The position numbers and the translations under genes are program-made. The notes beneath the pieces were generated by a model. It saw nothing but the letters and a program-made list of their open reading frames with translations. It was not told where the DNA came from and ran no database searches. Shown piece by piece: positions 61,434-64,000 of a DNA stretch of 64,000 bases. Source of the stretch: Dicaeum eximium (taxonomy: Eukaryota > Chordata > Aves > Passeriformes > Dicaeidae); the NCBI GenBank assembly GCA_013396995.1, contig VWZP01008290.1, positions 21,653 through 85,652 on the forward strand, given 5' to 3'. Within the stretch, counting starts at the first letter, position 1; the number at the start of each line of letters is the position of its first letter.

Positions 61434-63802
61434 GTAAGTTGTCCAGACAGCCAGGGATTCATTCTGATCCTTGTCCTGAAAAACAGAAAAATAGTTTTGT
61501 ATTTGCTTATGGGGCAAAGAAGAGCATTTCAATGCATTTGAAGTGTAATGGTAATTAACACAGTACTAAAGAAGACAAATTTGCTGGCCTGGAGTTCCAC
61601 TGATATGCTTCCTCCAAACCCCAGAAAATAACTGCCCTTTCCCAGCTCATTTGGGCTTTCTCATGAGTTCTCAAAAATGAATGCAAAATGTTCCCTCACA
61701 CTTCTCCTGGCAGACTCTTTAAGAGTGTAGATTAAATTTCATCAGCCTTTTCTGATTTGACAATGTCCAGGTTATCCCATATTCTTTAACCCTGGCTATC
61801 CTAATCCTTCCTCGTGGCCTCTTTCTCCCTTTGTGAACCATCGCTGCCTTTTCACTGACAGCTCAAGCATCAAACCCATCAAGCATTTCAGAATTCTCCT
61901 TACCATCTATTATCTGCTTCTTCCCCTTCTGCTAAGTAGCAGACTTAACATTTTCTTTTGTCCACGCTTCACTTCTTACACTCTTGGAGAACTTTTTCTT
62001 GATCTGTTTTACTTCCTTTGCTAATAGCACCTCATTTTGTGCCTTTGACTTTCTGACTTCTGCTCTTACATGTCCTTACTTTTCTCCTGTAAGGGACCCT
62101 GTGTCAGAGACTGTGAACCAATTTCCACTGTGCTGTTTCACATTTGAATGGAATGTTAAATATTTAAACAGCAAAGTTCTTCTTGTGGTTGTTAAATCTG
62201 TATTAAGTGATAGTCAGAGTGAGTATTCAGGGAATAGAACGGTTCTCTAACTCACAGTCTCAAGTAAATTGCATTGGGTCCAAAAAGCTTTTAAAAAGGG
62301 AGATATTGTACTTAATTGAAGATTTTCATACTTTTTTCCTCTACAGGCAGTCCATTTTTCTGTTCTTTGATAAGCAAATAAATAGATATCTTTTATTTTT
62401 TTTATTAAAATAATGTGGTTTAAAATAACACATGGAGAAAGAATTTTTTTTTTTCTTTCTCAAAATTTTCAATTAGATTTTTTACTGCTTCTGTTGAGAA
62501 CTTGAAACATTCAAAAATTGATAATAAATATAATTTGGAAATATTTTGATTGAAAAAAAGTTTTGGTTCCCATTTCAGGGCAAGAGAAAAAATATTATGT
62601 GCTTTTTAATAGCTAGAACGCTATAATTAGAATCACAGTTGTTGTTTTTTTTTGTTTGGGTTTTTTTTTTCACCTGAACAACAGTGTTTAAATAAAAAAG
62701 GTGTTTTCCTATTAAAACATAAAAAAAAATTCAGAAAACTAAAATTTTTATTTTTAAATTTTTTTTTTTAAATCTGCAAAAATTTAAAAAAACCCACAAA
62801 AAACCAAGAAAAACCCCCATATTCCCAGAATTATACAGGGAAATAAATAATTTTCAATTCAAAGACAGGATTTATCCCTTTGGCTACATACACTGCTGAC
62901 CATAACACCTCTCCTCTCACAGTTCAGCCAGCAGAGATGGACACTGTAGAGAAAATCATTGATTATGAGGCCCTGCGGCTTCACTTCCAGGAATTTAAAG
63001 CCCTTTTTGGGCTGCATGGGCACTTACACAATACAAACCAAAATGTTTCCTTCCACCACTCTGGATCTGAAGTTTTTTAAAGATGTTTCTGATGCAAGAC
63101 CAGCAGATGAAACTTGTGGTTTGCAACTGCCTCAAGTAAGGCATCCACTGTCACACACGGATTGGTGTGCACATTCCAGCAGATTTGTAATGAGGTTTAA
63201 GTACCTAAGGCTATAAATACATGGCTAACTGTCTAAAACTGTCTGAGCAGGTTAAATATGCGATTTCTCTTAAAAGAAGTTAATCTAAAAAAAAAATCTC
63301 ACAAAGCTTCTAATGGGTTTCTTATCAATATGATACCAATTATATTTACATTATGATACAGAGTAAAAGGGGGTAATTTGTCTCTTGGGAAGGCTGGGGA
63401 GAGAATGTAGCATCCCAAAAGGTATTTACAAGAGAATAAAGTGGATAACAGCCTTTGTTCTCACACTTAAAAGTCAGAATTCGCTGCTTGTTCTCCAAAT
63501 AACTCCCAATTTTGAAGTTAACAATTACTCACATAACACCCCTATACCTTCAGTATCAAATGGTCTTTGTCATGTTCATCTCTGGATGGAAATCTGCTGG
63601 TCTTGGCTTCATAAGCTAAATTGGTTTTCCTTCCTCATTCAAAGCTGAGTTTCATATCAAGGAGAAGAAGGAAACATCTTCCAAGGAAAGACTTGCAGCA
63701 TGCCAGATGCCGCAGCTGCTTTTACATTGTGTTCTCTTTTTGTTTTCCTTTAGTTTTCTTCCCTCTAGATCTATTTTTGCTTTGTTCTCCTTTTTCTCCC
63801 AG
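61434..63802. other. Unique AT-rich DNA between two exon candidates
   Basis: A/T homopolymer-rich from 62390 to 62820. A 66-codon + frame (62880-63080) follows an acceptor-like CTCTCCTCTCACAG at about 62920, but no suitable donor or recognisable domain supports it. Confidence 0.5.
62639..62818. repeat. T/G tract followed by A/C tract
   Basis: A T/G stretch at 62639-62671 (GTTGTTTTTTTTTGTTTGGG type) is followed about 100 bp later by A-rich sequence with CCC interruptions at 62776-62818. The two could in part pair with each other. Between them the DNA is A/T homopolymer-rich. Confidence 0.8.
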
Positions 63803-63975
63803 ACAGTAAAGGAATTGACGAGACTGAGAATTTACCCTCAGCGATGGCTGCAGTTCTGCTGTGCTTGTCAAAATCCGTGCGGACACTGATTATTGCCAGA
63901 GGGGCTTTAGGGGTTTTATTTGGAATTTGGTTTTTTTTCCCTTTTATAATTTACTGGTGATCTAACTCTGTCAAG
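63803..63975 (+). other. Candidate exon after a strong acceptor-like site
   Basis: A long pyrimidine tract (about 63779-63800) ends in CCCAG at 63802, and a donor-like CAAG|GTAAAG lies at 63976. The first 100 bp have more CpG dinucleotides than nearby DNA (three groups near 63819, 63842 and 63877). All frames stop before the donor-like site, so if it is an exon it is terminal, or largely untranslated. One frame joins in phase with one frame of the 61363-61433 candidate, but the joined product is not recognisable. Weak evidence. Confidence 0.18.
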
Positions 63976-64000
63976 GTAAAGGCCACATTCTACTTGCAGA

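Overview
This window reads as nuclear DNA of a bird, most likely a songbird. It is AT-rich, has no bacterial-style gene packing, and carries 5'-truncated CR1 LINE fragments with typical avian CR1 3' ends, LTRs resembling passerine endogenous retroviruses, many degenerate T/G-rich tracts and two purine-rich minisatellites. Five runs of N mark assembly gaps, and each sits in or beside an A/T homopolymer. The organism call rests on recognising repeat families from memory; no database search was run.

No protein-coding gene could be confirmed. The open reading frames are short, lack recognisable domains, or arise from repeats: the three longest families lie in the 56.2-56.9 kb minisatellite, the 33.9-34.5 kb LTR and the 22.6-22.9 kb minisatellite. 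The window is therefore either a gene desert or part of a very long intron. The best hints of a transcription unit are on the + strand near the right end: a possible 71-bp internal exon with good splice signals (61363-61433) and a strong acceptor-like site at 63802. A juxtaposed acceptor/donor at 37336 resembles a recursive splice site. All three are inferences.

Layout. 1-22.3 kb is unique AT-rich sequence with simple repeats. 22.6-22.9 kb is a GGAA-type minisatellite with GCGC every 17 bp. 24.2-24.5 kb is a CpG-richer block that may be conserved noncoding DNA. 27.6-27.9 kb is a long T/G tract with a gap. 28.5-28.8 kb is a CR1 fragment. 33.9-34.5 kb is a solo ERVL-like LTR with an imperfect 5-bp target duplication. 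35.9-36.3 kb is a weaker LTR candidate. 44.6-45.1 kb holds an old CR1 and a young CR1 tail side by side. 48.9 kb has another CR1 tail. 52.7-53.7 kb is a minus-strand LTR, followed at 53.85-54.2 kb by a plus-strand CR1 body fragment. 56.18-56.86 kb is a higher-order minisatellite with ten exact 55-bp copies. 59.8-59.96 kb is an old CR1 fragment.

No RNA gene, CpG island, CRISPR array or gene cluster was seen, so there is no gene pathway to describe. The candidates most worth testing are the 55-bp higher-order array, the possible exon at 61.4 kb, the possible conserved noncoding blocks, and the recurrent T/G tracts, which no transposon family I recognise explains.
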